From positions 6,720,945 to 6,784,944 of the forward strand of contig OV884059.1 in the NCBI GenBank assembly GCA_930367215.1: DNA of 64,000 nucleotides. The letters are read 5' to 3'. Position 1 is the first letter of the stretch, and each line of letters opens with the position of its first letter. Source of the DNA: Pollenia angustigena (Eukaryota > Arthropoda > Insecta > Diptera > Polleniidae). This document shows positions 47,036 through 58,985 of this stretch, piece after piece. The position numbers and the translations under genes are program-made. The notes beneath the pieces are model-generated. The model was not told where the DNA came from, ran no database searches, and worked only from the letters and a program-made list of their open reading frames with translations.

Positions 47036-50000
47036 ATGAGTAAAACGGGCTTTTCAACGCTCAATCGTTGGTTGGGACGTAAGAATAAAGGTGAGTTTTA
47101 ATTTGTTTTACTTTATTTTTAAACTCTCTTTTGCTAAATTGTCCCGCTTTTCTGTGATTTTTTAAAGCAAATTTTTTTTATTAAATTGTCTCTTTGATTA
47201 TAAATCAAGGCGAATTCATACGGGTAACCGCATCAGAGAGAGGTATGCTGGATGTCAATTTTGTTTGTATTTGCCGGTTCACATACCTCAAGTTTGTCTC
47301 GTCAAATCTTGAGTTTTTAGGAGAGAGGAGAAAAGAAATGACATTCTCTTTGCCCTTCTCTCCTAAAAGCTCAATACTTGACGAGTCAAACTTGACGTGT
47401 GTGAACCGGCACTATGAAGTTTGACATTTAGAAAACATAGAACTGCATACAAAAAAAAGGGACAGCCAGCAGAACTCCTTTTCTGATGCAGCCAAGCCGA
47501 ATTCATGTAAGGTGGCCTCGTAGGCGAATTCATAGAAATACACCCAATTCGCCTGATACAACTTCACCAATCTGTCAAAAACATCTAACTAACAGCTATC
47601 TATTAAATTGCAAACAAAATACATGGGGCTTTTTGTAGTTGTAGAGTTGCACTTACCTTATTAAATTCGCCTTGGTGTAGCCTAACGGGGCCCCCTAGTA
47701 ATCAATTCGCCTTGGATGCAGTCACCTGTATGAATTCGCCTTTGATAAGATAAAAACAATAATTTTGCTTGTTATTTTGTCAAATTTGCTTACTACTTAT
47801 TAAGGGCAAAATACACTTGTCAAATGCTTGTCCAGCAGTTGAATTCACTTGTGTACGTGTGCTGGACGTAAAATTCGGCGTCATATCTTAATTTTTGGAT
47901 TTTCTATCCAGCATGATCGGTGTGACACATACAAACACATTTTCACTAATACTAGAACAATGCGTGATTAGTACGCAGCGGAAGACATTCTTACTTTTTT
48001 AAGGGCTTCTTAAAATTTTTTTTAATCCATTACTATTCCTACCTAACTATTAAAGATGGCCTCATAGAAGATAAGATACACATTCAACATTCGATTCTAT
48101 GAGAAGGGAGTAGAGAAGGAGTAAAATTTTTCGAATTGTTTTTTACACAAGCAAAAATAATTATTTTTTGTCCATTCTTGTATCATTCTTATGTACCTGC
48201 TAAAGAAGTGAGAGCGGAAGGCCTACTCCGCATTGACAACGTGTGTAAAAAGATACGAGTATAGAATAGGCCTTGTATATCTAAAAGAAGGAGTAGAGAG
48301 CACTTCTAAAAGGCATCCGTACTCCTACTTTTTCCCGCTGGGTATTTTGATAAGTGTATTTTGTCCTCTTTTTAATCTTTTATGATTTTGTTTTCACTAA
48401 TTTCTTTTTAATTACCTGTTTTGTTCTTTTTTATCAAGATAAATCTGGAGTTAATGGTAAATTATCCAAATCCAGCACAAATCTTTCCATTTCTTCCACC
48501 AACATCAATGAAACTAGTCAACTGGAATATAATCGTATAACACCTTTACCGGCTGCTACCACCAATGCTCCATTTGAGCAAACTTTTCGCATAACAGTTT
48601 TATTGCCCAAAGATCAGCTATATGTCACACGTCTGGGAGCCCGGGTACCCCTTAGTAAGCTTCTGGAATTGGTGTGTGATAATAAATTGTTGGATGCTGA
48701 AAAATATGAATTTCGTAATCCGGGTTAGTATTTCTCTTTTATTATTATTTTCACAAAAATCTTTTTATATACTTTTCTTTCAACTCTAGTTGATCCTAGT
48801 CTAGTCTACAGCTGCGATTTAACCATTGGTGCTGTGGGCCTTTCCGAAATCCGTTTATGTCACAAATCCGAGTCATATGATAATTTCAATAGTGATGAGA
48901 TTATTAAACTGCATCGTACTTCTTTAATAAGGGTATCTTTGTCTTCATCCGAGTTCAGCAGTCGCAATTCAAAACATACAACGAAAACTACTAGTCCTTA
49001 TAGTTCAACTAACTCCTTGAATTCTATGGATTCTTCGGCTGTTAGTTATGGCCGTACTCCCAAAGTACCCTCAACAACGCAACCAAAAATGTCGGCACCA
49101 CCACGTAAAAAGAGAGCGGCACCTCGACCTCCCAGTCAAACAGCCATTCCGGAGAAATCCGCCTTAATAATGGAGAATAGGGTAGGTGGAAAGGATCCCA
49201 GCAGCCCACCAAAAAGTCCCTTGGCTACCAAAGACTTTTCAGTATCTTCTCCAAATTTAACCTCCTCTACGATGTTAGTGCATAGTGATATTAATGGCAA
49301 TGATTGTAATGGCCATATGGAAGACTTAAATGATATGAGCAGTGGCAATGGTTCTCTAAATTCCCATGGTTATGGGGAGGATACGGTGGTTTATGCTCAG
49401 GTTCAAAAGAAAAATGCCTTAAATCGCAATAGTGTAAGTGCTGAAGGTTTGGTGGAGACTCAGGACGACATTAACAACAAATTACCTGAGCCTTCTCCTA
49501 GAAAAAGAATAGTTCAAGTTAAAAAGAAAACTGCAGCTCCTCCGGCTCCACCACCACGTAATTCTTTGTATCTGGAAGATAATGTTTCTTTGGCTTCCAC
49601 TAATGTGTCTTCTTGTTCCACTCCCACCACACCAATCGGTGTGTCTAAATCCTTAGAAAATCTAGAGGATCATAATGAAAGTGAGCAAGACGCCCCTAAT
49701 ATTAACAATATACCCACTCCCGTACCAAGAATAACCACTACTACCACTTTGTTAAATGCCACAGACATAGAACATGATTTGAATAACTTCGCCAGAGACT
49801 CAGAGGAAGCCAAAACTAAGCCTAATATTTCCAAGGTATTACTTAATCGTACCCCGACTCCCGAGCCACGTTCCCTGTCCTGTGAACCTCCCGAAATAGA
49901 TCACTGCTATGAATCCCAAATGGAGCAATTCAAACAGCAGAGAACAGAGGAAGATTGTGTTTCCAAACAAGCGGATTCAGGCATTGGAGAACCGGTTCCC

Positions 50001-52460
50001 TCACCTATACCTGACAGCCTAACCTCCACAGTTTCCACTTTAGATGTAAAATCTAATTTTGAGTCCTCCTCAGATGATGATGACATGATTAAGGTTTACA
50101 ACTTTAAGTTGGGTAAGACTTTGGTAAAACCCGTCAAAGAAACAAAAACTCTAGAGGAACTCACGGTCATGAATAATGGCCAAGAGGAAACAGATAGTGA
50201 AATCAGCACGTCTTTAACTGTAACACAAGTACCCACGCCAAATAATTTATCGGAAACCTCTTCATGGAACTTTGCCATGCCCATATCACCGCCACCCAAT
50301 TTTGCGGATAATAAATTTGTGGAAAACTTACCACCAGAAAATACACCTGATACCCCGATAACTCCCAAAATAATGGAACGACCGGTACTAAATTTCGAGG
50401 TCTTAAAACAGGAACATGAAGAGCAGGAGGAAATTAAAATGGAAATCAAGGAAATAAGGCCAGAAAACTCTACGAAAACTCCTCTAACCCCAATGGATAA
50501 TATAATGGACGAACTGTCTAGTATTATACAGGAAAAGGGTGTAGAATCTTTAATGAAAAGGACCGACGATCCCCATGAAATTGAGTCCGCCAAACCAAAT
50601 ACTTTAGCAAACTTTTCCATCAATTCAATAGGTCAAGCAAATGTCTTAAAACCCAAAGAAGTTTCAAAGGAATATAGCAATCAGGAAGATTCTTTGACTG
50701 AACCGGATTTTGTTAAATCTTCCTCGACCCTAAGCTCATCCTCTTCCACACCTGATGAAGAAAAATTGTATCGCAAACGCAGCAGTGTTAGCAGCCTAAA
50801 ACAACGGAGATCAGTATCACGCTCCGATTCTTTCCATACCACAGCTGCTCCTTTAGAATGTATAAGCTCTACTAAACGTACCTCTTCCCAGTTGTCTTTG
50901 GACCAAATGGCGGGTAATTTAAATCGCCGGTGTTCCTCAAGTGAATTAAGCATTGGGGAATCTCCTTCTTTGCAAAGCTTAGAGGTCATTAGGACTATCT
51001 TAAATTCACGTAAGAATAGTTTGGCTTACAGCAGTACCGAAGAGGACAAAGAAATCGAAGTAAATGCTCGAAGACCTTCAGACGAATTGAAATTTGCGAG
51101 TTTGGAGTTGAAGACTGTAAAAACCCATGATAAATCCGAAAATGAGCTTAATATGCAACAAGTGAAACAGGACGAGCATAAAGAAAATAACGAGCTAACC
51201 AAAACCGAAGAAAAGCATGAGCAACCCAAAGAACCACCGAGAATTTATCGATATTCGGGGCCACCCAGCATTAATTTCTCAACCTGGAGTGAAAGACCCA
51301 AAAGTCAAGTGGCCATTAAAAATGAAGGAGACTATATTTTTGGAGGCGGAAACAGACCCCCTCCAGTGGCTCCCAAACCAGGTACTATACAACGTATGGG
51401 TATACCAGAAAAGGATTACAAAGTTCCAGTTTTAGTTAAACCCATAAAAGATGTTATAATTGATAAAACCCCCGAAACACAAAAATACGAAAATTATGAG
51501 ATTCAACTAAGGAAAACTGATGTAAAATTAGGCCAAAGCATAACAGCCAATACTCCAAGACCCACCGTGGAAACTATGCTAAGACCTACCAGCCAAATAA
51601 TAGTAACTAATAATATTAAAGCATTTTCACGCAATACACAAAGACCCACAGTGGAGGCAGTTCTAAGGCCACAAACTCAAACAATAGTAAATACTTCAAC
51701 ATTGCCAAGACCCAACAAGCAAAGGTTTTCCACACCAGGAACACAGATTTTAAGATCCAACTCTAAACAGCAGGAGGAAAATGAAATTAATTGTTCACCA
51801 GGACGCCAGATTCTCCGCTCCTCTTCCATTAAACAGCAGCAGGAAAGCGAAATTGTCAATAACAATGTGCCGGGACCCCAAATTTTACGATCTTCCTCCA
51901 TTAAACAGCAACAAGAATCCTCTTCGCCCTCGGAAACAACAAATCCAGCTCCTTTTGGCCAAAACACCTTAAGAAGAACCGGTTTCAAAGAAAAATTCTT
52001 GGCCAAAGAGGAACAAGAAAAACAAAAAGCCATAAATGTACAGACATCGCCCACCACACTCCCTACTCCAGCGCCCATGCAACAAAAGCTTTTACAAAAT
52101 GGTGACTTAAAGCTAACAAACCAAAAATTCAATAACTCCATAACAAGTGCCAAATTACATTTAAATCTAAAAAAGACGAATACATCGATAACCACAATAA
52201 CAACTAATCGAGGCTCTAATACAGCCTCTCCCTCTTTCTGCTCTTCTATAGAAACATCAGCTTTTAAACTGAAACCACCAACACCCCAGACAGCACCAGT
52301 TTTATCTTTATCCACCCCTCCACCTCCTCCTCCACCTGTCATGAGCATACGATTAAAACCAGCCGCACAAGTGCGCACACCCACAGAATCGGATGATCCA
52401 CGAGATGAATTGTTGGCAGCTATACGTAATTTTAAAAAAGAAGGTTTAAAAACAGCTTAA
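47036..52460 (+). CDS. Cobl-like actin regulator (Cobl ubiquitin-like domain, KRAAP motifs, C-terminal WH2-like motif)
   Basis: Three coding exons join in frame: 47036-47090, 48439-48723 and 48790-52460. The introns have GTGAGT..AAG and GTTAGT..CTAG borders. The product is 1336 residues. It starts MSKTGFSTLNRWLGRKNKDK, a short basic leader. Residues 68 to about 140 (FRITVLLPKDQLYVTRLGAR ... VYSCDLTIGAVGLSEIRL) match the Cobl N-terminal domain, a ubiquitin-like fold, and this domain is split by intron 2. A long, Ser/Thr/Pro-rich, probably disordered region follows. RKKRAAPRPP (219-228) resembles the KRAP motifs with which vertebrate Cobl binds syndapin SH3 domains, and KKKTAAPPAPPPR lies near 357. 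Internal repeats occur near 1035-1085 (RPTVExxLRP, twice) and 1098-1155 (G-x-Q-I-L-R-S, three times). A proline run near 1290 precedes DELLAAIRNFKKEGLK, which fits a single WH2 actin-binding motif at the very C terminus. By family, it likely promotes actin filament formation at the cell cortex; this is inferred. Confidence 0.92.
47209..47740. repeat. Inverted-repeat element in intron 1 (GGCGAATTCATAC ends)
   Basis: GGCGAATTCATACGGGTAAC and GCATC at the left pair with the complement of GATGCAGTCACCTGTATGAATTCGCC at the right. Several partial GAATTCGCC ends lie inside (near 47500-47560 and 47665), suggesting internal duplication. A fragment with the same end and the word GGGACAGCCAG lies at 17.93-17.99 kb. 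The element lies wholly within the intron and does not touch splice sites. Confidence 0.7.
47273..47410. repeat. 138-bp foldback MITE nested in the intronic element
   Basis: GCCGGTTCACATACCTCAAG continues through TTTGTCTCGTCAAATCTTGA and TTTTTAGGAGAGA. The right arm is the near-perfect complement, ending GTGTGTGAACCGGC. The sequence can fold as one hairpin. A one-armed relative is at 44375-44460. Confidence 0.85.
47830..47985 (+). repeat. Dispersed repeat copy in intron 1, homologous to 18.90-19.06 kb
   Basis: The segment contains GTGTACGTGTGCTGGACGTA, GTCATATCTTAATTTTTGGA, CTATCCAGCATGATCGG and ACAAACACATTTTCACTA. The same words occur inverted at 18895-19060. It is non-coding and its ends are not sharply defined. 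Confidence 0.65.
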
Positions 52461-52614
52461 AAGCTTTTTTTTAAATAATTATTAAAAGCTTTAATTAAGC
52501 TTTTTTAATAATTAAATTTCAAATTTTCAAATAAGTCGAATTTTCTTAAAGGAAAAGATGCTTTAGCTTTTTCATGCAGTTGGAATGTAAAGCACAAATT
52601 AGCTTTTATGTTGA

Positions 52615-52620
52615 AATAAA
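52615..52620 (+). terminator. Candidate polyadenylation signal of the Cobl-like gene
   Basis: AATAAA lies 155 bases after the stop codon, overlapping a second AATAAA at 52619-52624. The cleavage site is not known and further signals occur downstream, so a longer 3' end is possible. Confidence 0.5.
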
Positions 52621-52631
52621 TAAAACATTAA

Positions 52632-52762
52632 GGCCCGTTTTCACAACTAACAGATAGCTAATAGGAGGATTTTATCGGCCGTTTAAACAGTGTTATATTG
52701 TTACATGTTAACTTTTACCAAAGGCTTAAATCTTTAGCTATCGGAAAGTTGATATTGAGGCC
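52632..52762. repeat. Short MITE with TTAA target duplication
   Basis: TTAA flanks both ends (52628-52631 and 52763-52766), as in piggyBac-type insertions. Inside, GGCCCGTTTTCACAACTAAC and AGATAGCTAATAG at the left pair imperfectly with CTTTAGCTATCGGAAAGTTG and ATATTGAGGCCC at the right. The element lies just beyond the likely end of the Cobl-like gene. TTAA is frequent in A+T-rich DNA, so the duplication is only moderately strong evidence. Confidence 0.5.
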
Positions 52763-52769
52763 CTTAAGC

Positions 52770-55149
52770 TTTTATTCAATGCAAAGAGAGAGAGAGCAAG
52801 AGGAGTTGAAAGCAAATGAATTCAATAAAATGAGACATATAATAAAGAATAGAAATTCATATTAACGAAAAGATTGCAGAATATTAAGAGAGACTTCTTA
52901 GATATCAGATTTAGTGTTGCCATTTTTTTAACTTCAAACAACTTTTTAGTTTTTCCACAAATGTTAAAAATCCTCGATTAAAGATATTTAATTTAAATTT
53001 TAAAAGACCCCCACTTCTGTAACAAATTTTATTTAGTTCCCCGGAAATTCTCAAAAAGTTAAAATTTAAATTTAACGACATTTATAGAGTTTTTATTGCC
53101 AAAATTGGCTTAAATGATTAGAATTTTTTATAGCATATTTGTCATCTAGCTTAAATTTGATTTAAAATTTTCAAATTCCTTAAAGGGGATTTAGTTTTAC
53201 GAAAGTAGGAATTTCGAAAAAGAAAAAATTAAAACAAGAATCAGAATAAATATGCTTGGAAATAAATTATTTGTGGATTTCTTAAATTCCCATTGAGTTT
53301 TGTAAAATTTTCTTTTGTGGGAATTTTGTTGTATGAATTTGGAAATCCTTTAAAATTAAAATGTTAAATAGTAATCAGCATAAATGTGTTTGGGGAACAA
53401 AAATTTGCATTATTTTTATAACTCCCAATGGTTTTTTCAAAATCCCTTTTATAGGAATTTTGCTGTATAAATTTAGGAATTTTTTAAAATGTTTGCCAAA
53501 ATCAACATAAATGTGTATTTTCAAATATTTTGAAAGAAATGCATTTTTTTTAAGTTTCCATATTGGGGATTTGTCCGCGTTAAATGGGAAATTTTAGTTA
53601 TTTATGTTTTGAAGATAGTAAATCTTCTTGGATATCCTTCAAGATATTGAAAATCTTACAAAGAAATTGTGTTTTTATAACTCTCCCTCTCTCTCCCGCG
53701 ACTCTCTCCTCCAGCACTTTCTAGTTGTTGAAAGAAAACATCCCAAAATTTGGGTTTGAAAAGTGTGGCCAATTACATATTCGGAAAAGCCTGGTTTAAG
53801 TTACAAAAATTTCCGATTATTTAAATTACTGAAAAACTCTAAAAAGCCAACATTTTTGCTAAAAGTTTCAGAGTTTTTAAAAAAATGTTACTGCACAAAA
53901 CGAATATTGTATTTACTCTCTTTTGTTTGCCTTACTCTTTCACAACATAAAAGAGAATATTTGTTTAAATAATAGAGAGAATATTAAAATACTTAAAGAT
54001 ATTTAAAAATTATATAAAATATTTAGTTTTAAAAATGAAATTTGTCTTACAGTTTTTATTTTAATTTCTAAATCGCTCTAGTGAATATTTGGTTCTAAAC
54101 CATTTTAATGAATTTTAATTTATACATGTTTTTGAGTTATTTTATTAAACATTTTCTATTTTGTAGATTTATTAATAAACTTTTAAGGTCACAAACTAAT
54201 TTATATAATGTTAAAATTAAACAAACAAAACAAAAATAAAAGTTGTACATTTTTCTTTCAGTGTAAATTTTTCTAAGTTAAAATTAAATTTTATAGTAGT
54301 TTATTAGTTCTAATTGTTTTTTTTTAACCCTTTAAAGGTACTGGTCTTTTATTGTTTTATTTTATTTAAAAAATATAAAAATAATTTAAGTTATTTGAGA
54401 AAAAAAAATCTTTTTAAATCTTTAATAAATTTTCTTTGTGAAAAGATTTTGTTAGAATTTTTCTTTTAAATAGAATTTTTTAATAATATATTGTTAATAT
54501 TTGTAAATTATTTGTTTTAGTTATTTTCTTTATTATTATGCTAAATATTATATTTTGTAATTGTTTAAATGCTGATTTGTTTTTTTTTCATCTTTAAATG
54601 AATTTTTGTCAACAAATAAAATAATTTTTTTTTAAATATCTTTATTATTAATTAACAATTGTATTATAAATAACCTTAAAATAAATTAATTAAAAAAAAA
54701 GAATACGAGCGTTTGTTTTACTGGAAATAACAAATGTTTAAGCCTGTGATTTCAGCAAACACTGTGTTTATACATTTGCAAAGTCCTAAAGTATGCTTTG
54801 ATATTTAGACAAAACTTTGCAGTGGTTGTATTTAAAGCAATTTAAAACTAGAACTATAACCAAGATTATTAATAAGTAGACCAGACTATATAACCAATAA
54901 AGTAGATAAGGCTGACTGAAGACCTGACTTTTGCTCACACTATAGATCGATCTATTAAATATAAACTGGGTTAAAGTCAAAACTAGAATGTAGATATAAC
55001 GTTTGACTACGGACTTCGGTAAATATTAGACTATAGTTTATAATGCAGACCATACTTTAGCCGAGAATTAAAGTAGTTTGTTAACTAGACTAGATAATAA
55101 TGACTAGACAGCCAAAACTATAGATTAAACTAGAGACCAACTGGGCATA
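52770..55149. other. A+T-rich intergenic sequence, no gene seen
   Basis: Possible 3' extensions of the Cobl-like transcript aside, no exon was found. 54780-55140 is an irregular sequence rich in ACTATAGACTAGA-like words, possibly a decayed simple repeat. Confidence 0.5.
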
Positions 55150-55295
55150 AATCACCGCATTCGATAGCGAGTAAACTAGGTAAGGTTAGGTTCCATGGGT
55201 AGCCATCAAAAAGACAGCTCACTTGCGTCCTTTATTGGTCCCTTTGTGATACCCGGCGCCAATGCCCATCCCTTAGAGCAGTTACTCAGATGGCG

Positions 55296-55553
55296 TCACT
55301 GCAAAGTCCGACCACTTCGTCTTCCTAGTGAAGAGAAGGAGTTCCATCTGGACAGATCCCCCAAGCAGGAAAACACCGGTTCCCCCAGGTATTCTTCCCT
55401 AATGCCCCGCAATCCAGGGCAATGACAAAGGAAGTGAAGCACAGTCTCCTCTTTCTCCTCGTTCTGACAACTTCTACAGTAGTCGTTAAATTCCAGACCC
55501 ATTCTTCCAGCATGAGTCCCCACCGGCCAGTGTCCAGTCAAAACCGATATCAC
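55296..55553 (-). pseudogene. LINE C-terminal Cys/His segment
   Basis: The frame reads ISVLTGHWPVGTHAGRMGLE, then CRSCQNEEKEETVLHFLCHC and PGLRGIR. The arrangement C-x2-C ... E-T-x-x-H-x-x-x-x-C is the zinc-finger-like tail that follows RNase H in many arthropod LINEs, thought to help in nucleic acid binding. It is separated from the RNase H frame by about 120 bases with stops. Confidence 0.75.
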
Positions 55554-55676
55554 CGTCCTAATCTGGTCCCTGCTGAACCCAAGTAGAGAGCTAGTTCTTC
55601 GTTCATCATATCCAGGTCAAAGGATCCTGGATATCAAGCAGGTGGACTCACATTTCCACCGCATCTGCGCAACTCT

Positions 55677-56210
55677 TTAAGACTCGCGCCTGATAAGTAA
55701 TTTACAGTGAGCCATTGGAAGACAAACAAATTGATCGATGAATACATCATTCATGCGACCACCCTGTTTGGCCAGCCCATCTGCTACTAGATTACCCGGG
55801 CACTCCGAGTGACCTGGTATCCATATAAGCGTTACCCTTGAATGTTTCGCAATCTCATCCAAAGACATCCGACACTCTACAGTTAACCTAGATGTCGTGT
55901 AGACACCCGCTAGGGAAGCAAGGGCAGCCTTGCTCTCTGAAAATAAACGTATATCGACCGATATGCGATGATACCTCAGCCAGTTTGCCGCCCACCTTAT
56001 AGCCGAGATTTCCGCCTGCAGGACACTACATCCATCCGGCAGACGAAAGGAAACCTTCACATCCAGTTCCTCTATGAAGAAACCTCCGCCAACCCTCTCA
56101 CCTTTCCTCGAACCATCAGTATAAACCCCTAGGGTTGGTTCACGGAAAGTATCCGACAGCACATTCCCGTGCGCAACTTGTGTCACGAACCCCGCACCAA
56201 AGCACGGCAC
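55677..56210 (-). pseudogene. LINE ribonuclease H domain
   Basis: The frame includes VYTDGSRKGERVGGGFFIE (first catalytic Asp), LQAEISAIRWA (catalytic Glu), LFSESKAALASLAG and WIPGHSECPGNLVADGLAKQ (the H and final D region). Active domains normally have S-D-S at the third position; here it is S-E-S, so the third catalytic Asp appears replaced. This fits a decayed copy. The frame is shifted relative to the reverse transcriptase upstream. Confidence 0.85.
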
Positions 56211-56223
56211 CGGGGTGCAGTAG

Positions 56224-57752
56224 TCAGTTCAATATCGTAAACAGCGCCTTGGTGGGAGTAGATCGCATTGATCCCGTGATCATCAACGCGACAAGTCTGT
56301 ATACTTTCTCAAGCATCGCGCGGTGTATGCCCTTATCCAATGCAGTCCACCATACAACGACCCCATAGTACAGGGTCAGCTTTACCCCAGCCTCAAAGAT
56401 CCAATTGACACAACTCGGGCTCATACCCCAGTTTCTGTCGATTGCATCCCTACACGCATATATGGCAACTATTGCCTTTTCCACTCTCATTCGGACATTT
56501 AGTCCCCATGACAGCCTGCTATCCAGAACCACGCCCAGGTACTTGACACTGTGAGATATCTGAAACTCAGTTTCATTTAACCTCGGAAGCCGAAAGTCCT
56601 CGGTCCTATACTTCCTCATAAAGAGCACCAGTTCCGTCTTAGACGGATTTACACCCAGACCGCATGACGCACTCCAGATTCTGAGTACCTTCAAAGCAGC
56701 CTCCATACACTGGAACATAAAGCCCAAATGCCTGCCTGTGATGGCCCCTGAAACATCATCAGCATACGCCACTGTTTTGATCCTCATGTCGTCCATCTTT
56801 GTCAACAGTGTGTTCATAGTCAGGTTCCACAATAGTGGGGATAGAACTCCCCCTTGGGGGGTACCCTTTGGGGAGTACCCCTGTTCACCAGCCTCTGAAC
56901 ACTGGTTTCACCTATCGTAGCACAAATTACCCTATTCCTTAGTAGATTGTCCACAAATCTACATATGCCAGCGTCGATCCCCAGACTCCTCATGGACGTC
57001 ACGATAGAGTCCGAGTTGACATTGTTGAAGGCCCCATCAATATCGAGAAAGGCAAGTGTGTACTCGAGCGATCTCTCAATAGTTCCGACTAGAGAGTGAA
57101 GAGCCGTCTCAACAGACCTGCCCTTTGTGTAGGCATGTTGAGAGGCAGAGAGTAAACCTTTTGGGATGGTCATCCTCAAGTGTATATCGATAACCATCGC
57201 AAGAGTATTAAGAAGAAAGGATGCAAGACTGATCGGTCTGTAGTCCTTCGGCTCGGTGTGAGAAGCCGTACCCCCCTTGGGTATAAAGACCACTCTACAC
57301 AGGGTCCATTTCACAGGAAGATATGAAAATCTAGCGCATCCCCTTTATATGGCCAGCAACCAGGGTACTATCAGGGTCGAATTCCTCTGCAGGTCCACCG
57401 GAATTATACCATCCATACGCGGAGATTTATATGGGCTTAAGCTATCGATAGCCCACCTAATCCTGTCATAGCCCAATGGAATGGACATAGGAATGGGAGT
57501 CGCCTCCCACGCTTGATCATGCATTCCGCATTGGGAGTTTCCAGGAAAGTGAGTATCAATTAACACCTCCAGTGTTTCTTGAGTGTTCGTAGTCCAACAA
57601 CCATCCGATTTCCAGCCATAGGTCGGGACAACCGGGCTCGAAGCCATTACCTTACGTAAACGGTTCGTCTCAGAGGATCCTTTCACGCCGCTACAGAAAT
57701 TCCTCCAAGCAATCCTTTTGGCTGATCTAACCAAGTTTCTAAACCTATTCAA
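56224..57752 (-). pseudogene. LINE reverse transcriptase domain, frameshifted
   Basis: Three adjacent frames form one domain. 57752-57345 has IDSLSPYKSPRMDGIIPVDL, the conserved S-P-G-x-D-G block with Gly changed to Arg. After a one-base shift near 57340, 57320-56820 carries FIPKGG, KDYRPISLASFLLN, LDIDGAFNNV and GTPQ. After another shift near 56860, GVLSPLLWNLTMN is followed by KTVAYADDVSGAI, containing the Y-A-D-D catalytic box. Motif order and spacing are normal for a LINE, but at least two frameshifts make it non-functional. Confidence 0.9.
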
Positions 57753-57800
57753 TGATGACTTATAGTCCGCCCAGTTGCCACATTGAACAACCTACGACAG

Positions 57801-58985
57801 TCAATTCTCACCTGCGCAACGACAGGATCCCACCACCCCCCTACGCACCCTTGGCTTACACGCCAAGGAAGTCGCGAACTGCAGTGAGTTCGAAAGCAGA
57901 TCCACTGGCGCATCGATCCACCCGATATCATCAACCCTAGGAGGGTCAGATAGAGATCGGACCAGAGAGGAGTGTTGAACCCCCCAGTTCGTCCGTCTCC
58001 TGTTCAATATAGCCATCGATCCTGAAGATCTAAGCCCTAGACTAAATTCCACATATCTGTGATCAGAGAGCGAACAGTCAATCGATACCATCCAGCTCTC
58101 GATCATATCGATGTGGTTTATACTAAATCCCTGCACGAATGCATTTGTTTCTTTTTCACAGTTCTCCACACCAAGTTATTGTTGTGTCAAATACTGTGTT
58201 TTTTTTTTTTTAATCAGTTCGAATGATACACAATGAAAAACCGATGTGTTATTCGTTTGTTTCGTTGTTGTGTGGAGTATATTTCGCGCTCTTTACACTT
58301 CGTATTTGGTCGTTTATAACACACTAATTTAAATTCATTTGCATTTGTGTTTATATTTTTTTCGTGCTTTATGTGTTTTTCACAATACAGAATTTGATTC
58401 GTTAGCAAAAAGCAATCGACAATCAGTAGTTAAAAACAAACGAATGTTTTGAAACGGCATTCAAATGCATTCGTGCAGGGCTCTAGTTTATACTAACTAG
58501 CGTGACATCAAGAACCTCACAATTATTTGCAACAACAAACGTAGGCTCACAGCCCCTATTTACTACTTCTAAATTATAATTAATAATAAAAGAGAATAGT
58601 GACTCACCTCTTACATTCGTGTCCGTACTACCCCATATAGTGTGGTGCGCATTAGCATCGGCACAGATTATAACCGGTGTTCCAGTGCCCGCGGCCTTTG
58701 TTACTGCATCACGGATGAGCCCGTTGGGTGGGTCCTGCCCGTGATCATGCGCCATGTACGCCGAGACCATCCAGACTATACCGTCCGGTGTCTCTAGAGC
58801 AACAGTTGTAGTATCTTCATCACTGTAATCAGAAAGAATGAAGATATTCAACGAGTTTTTAGCTAAGACACAAGATCTTATGTTACCTGTGCCTTTCGCA
58901 AACAATAGCGTGTAGCCTTTGAGGTTTAGTCCGCAAGCCCGATTCTTGTGAATCCAGGGTTCTTGGACCAGTAAACTAACTATCG
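57801..58985 (-). pseudogene. LINE endonuclease domain, interrupted by a MITE
   Basis: From about 58964 the frame reads LVQEPWIHKNRACGL (catalytic Glu region), then ICADANAHHTIWGS near 58660 and VLDVTLVSIN. After the inserted 58124-58485 element and its duplicated target it resumes HIDMIESWMVSIDCSLSDHRYVEF, with the S-D-H active-site motif. All three hallmark motifs of the exonuclease-endonuclease-phosphatase fold are thus recognisable. The N-terminal strand before QEPW is truncated by the insertion end. Confidence 0.88.
58124..58485. mobile_element. hAT-type MITE (362 bp) with 8-bp target duplication
   Basis: GTTTATAC is duplicated exactly at 58116-58123 and 58486-58493. The left end TAAATCCCTGCACGAATGCA and the complement of the right end TAGAGCCCTGCACGAATGCA agree at all but two of the first 20 bases. 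Eight-base duplications with TAGNG/CAGNG-like termini are typical of hAT elements. Excising the element and one duplicate restores the LINE endonuclease frame across the site. It encodes no transposase. Confidence 0.9.

Noticed and set aside
50096..50623. Long antisense frame opposite the Cobl-like exon
   Set aside because: It is a shadow of the real coding exon; other antisense frames at 50681-50989 and 51677-52384 are of the same kind.
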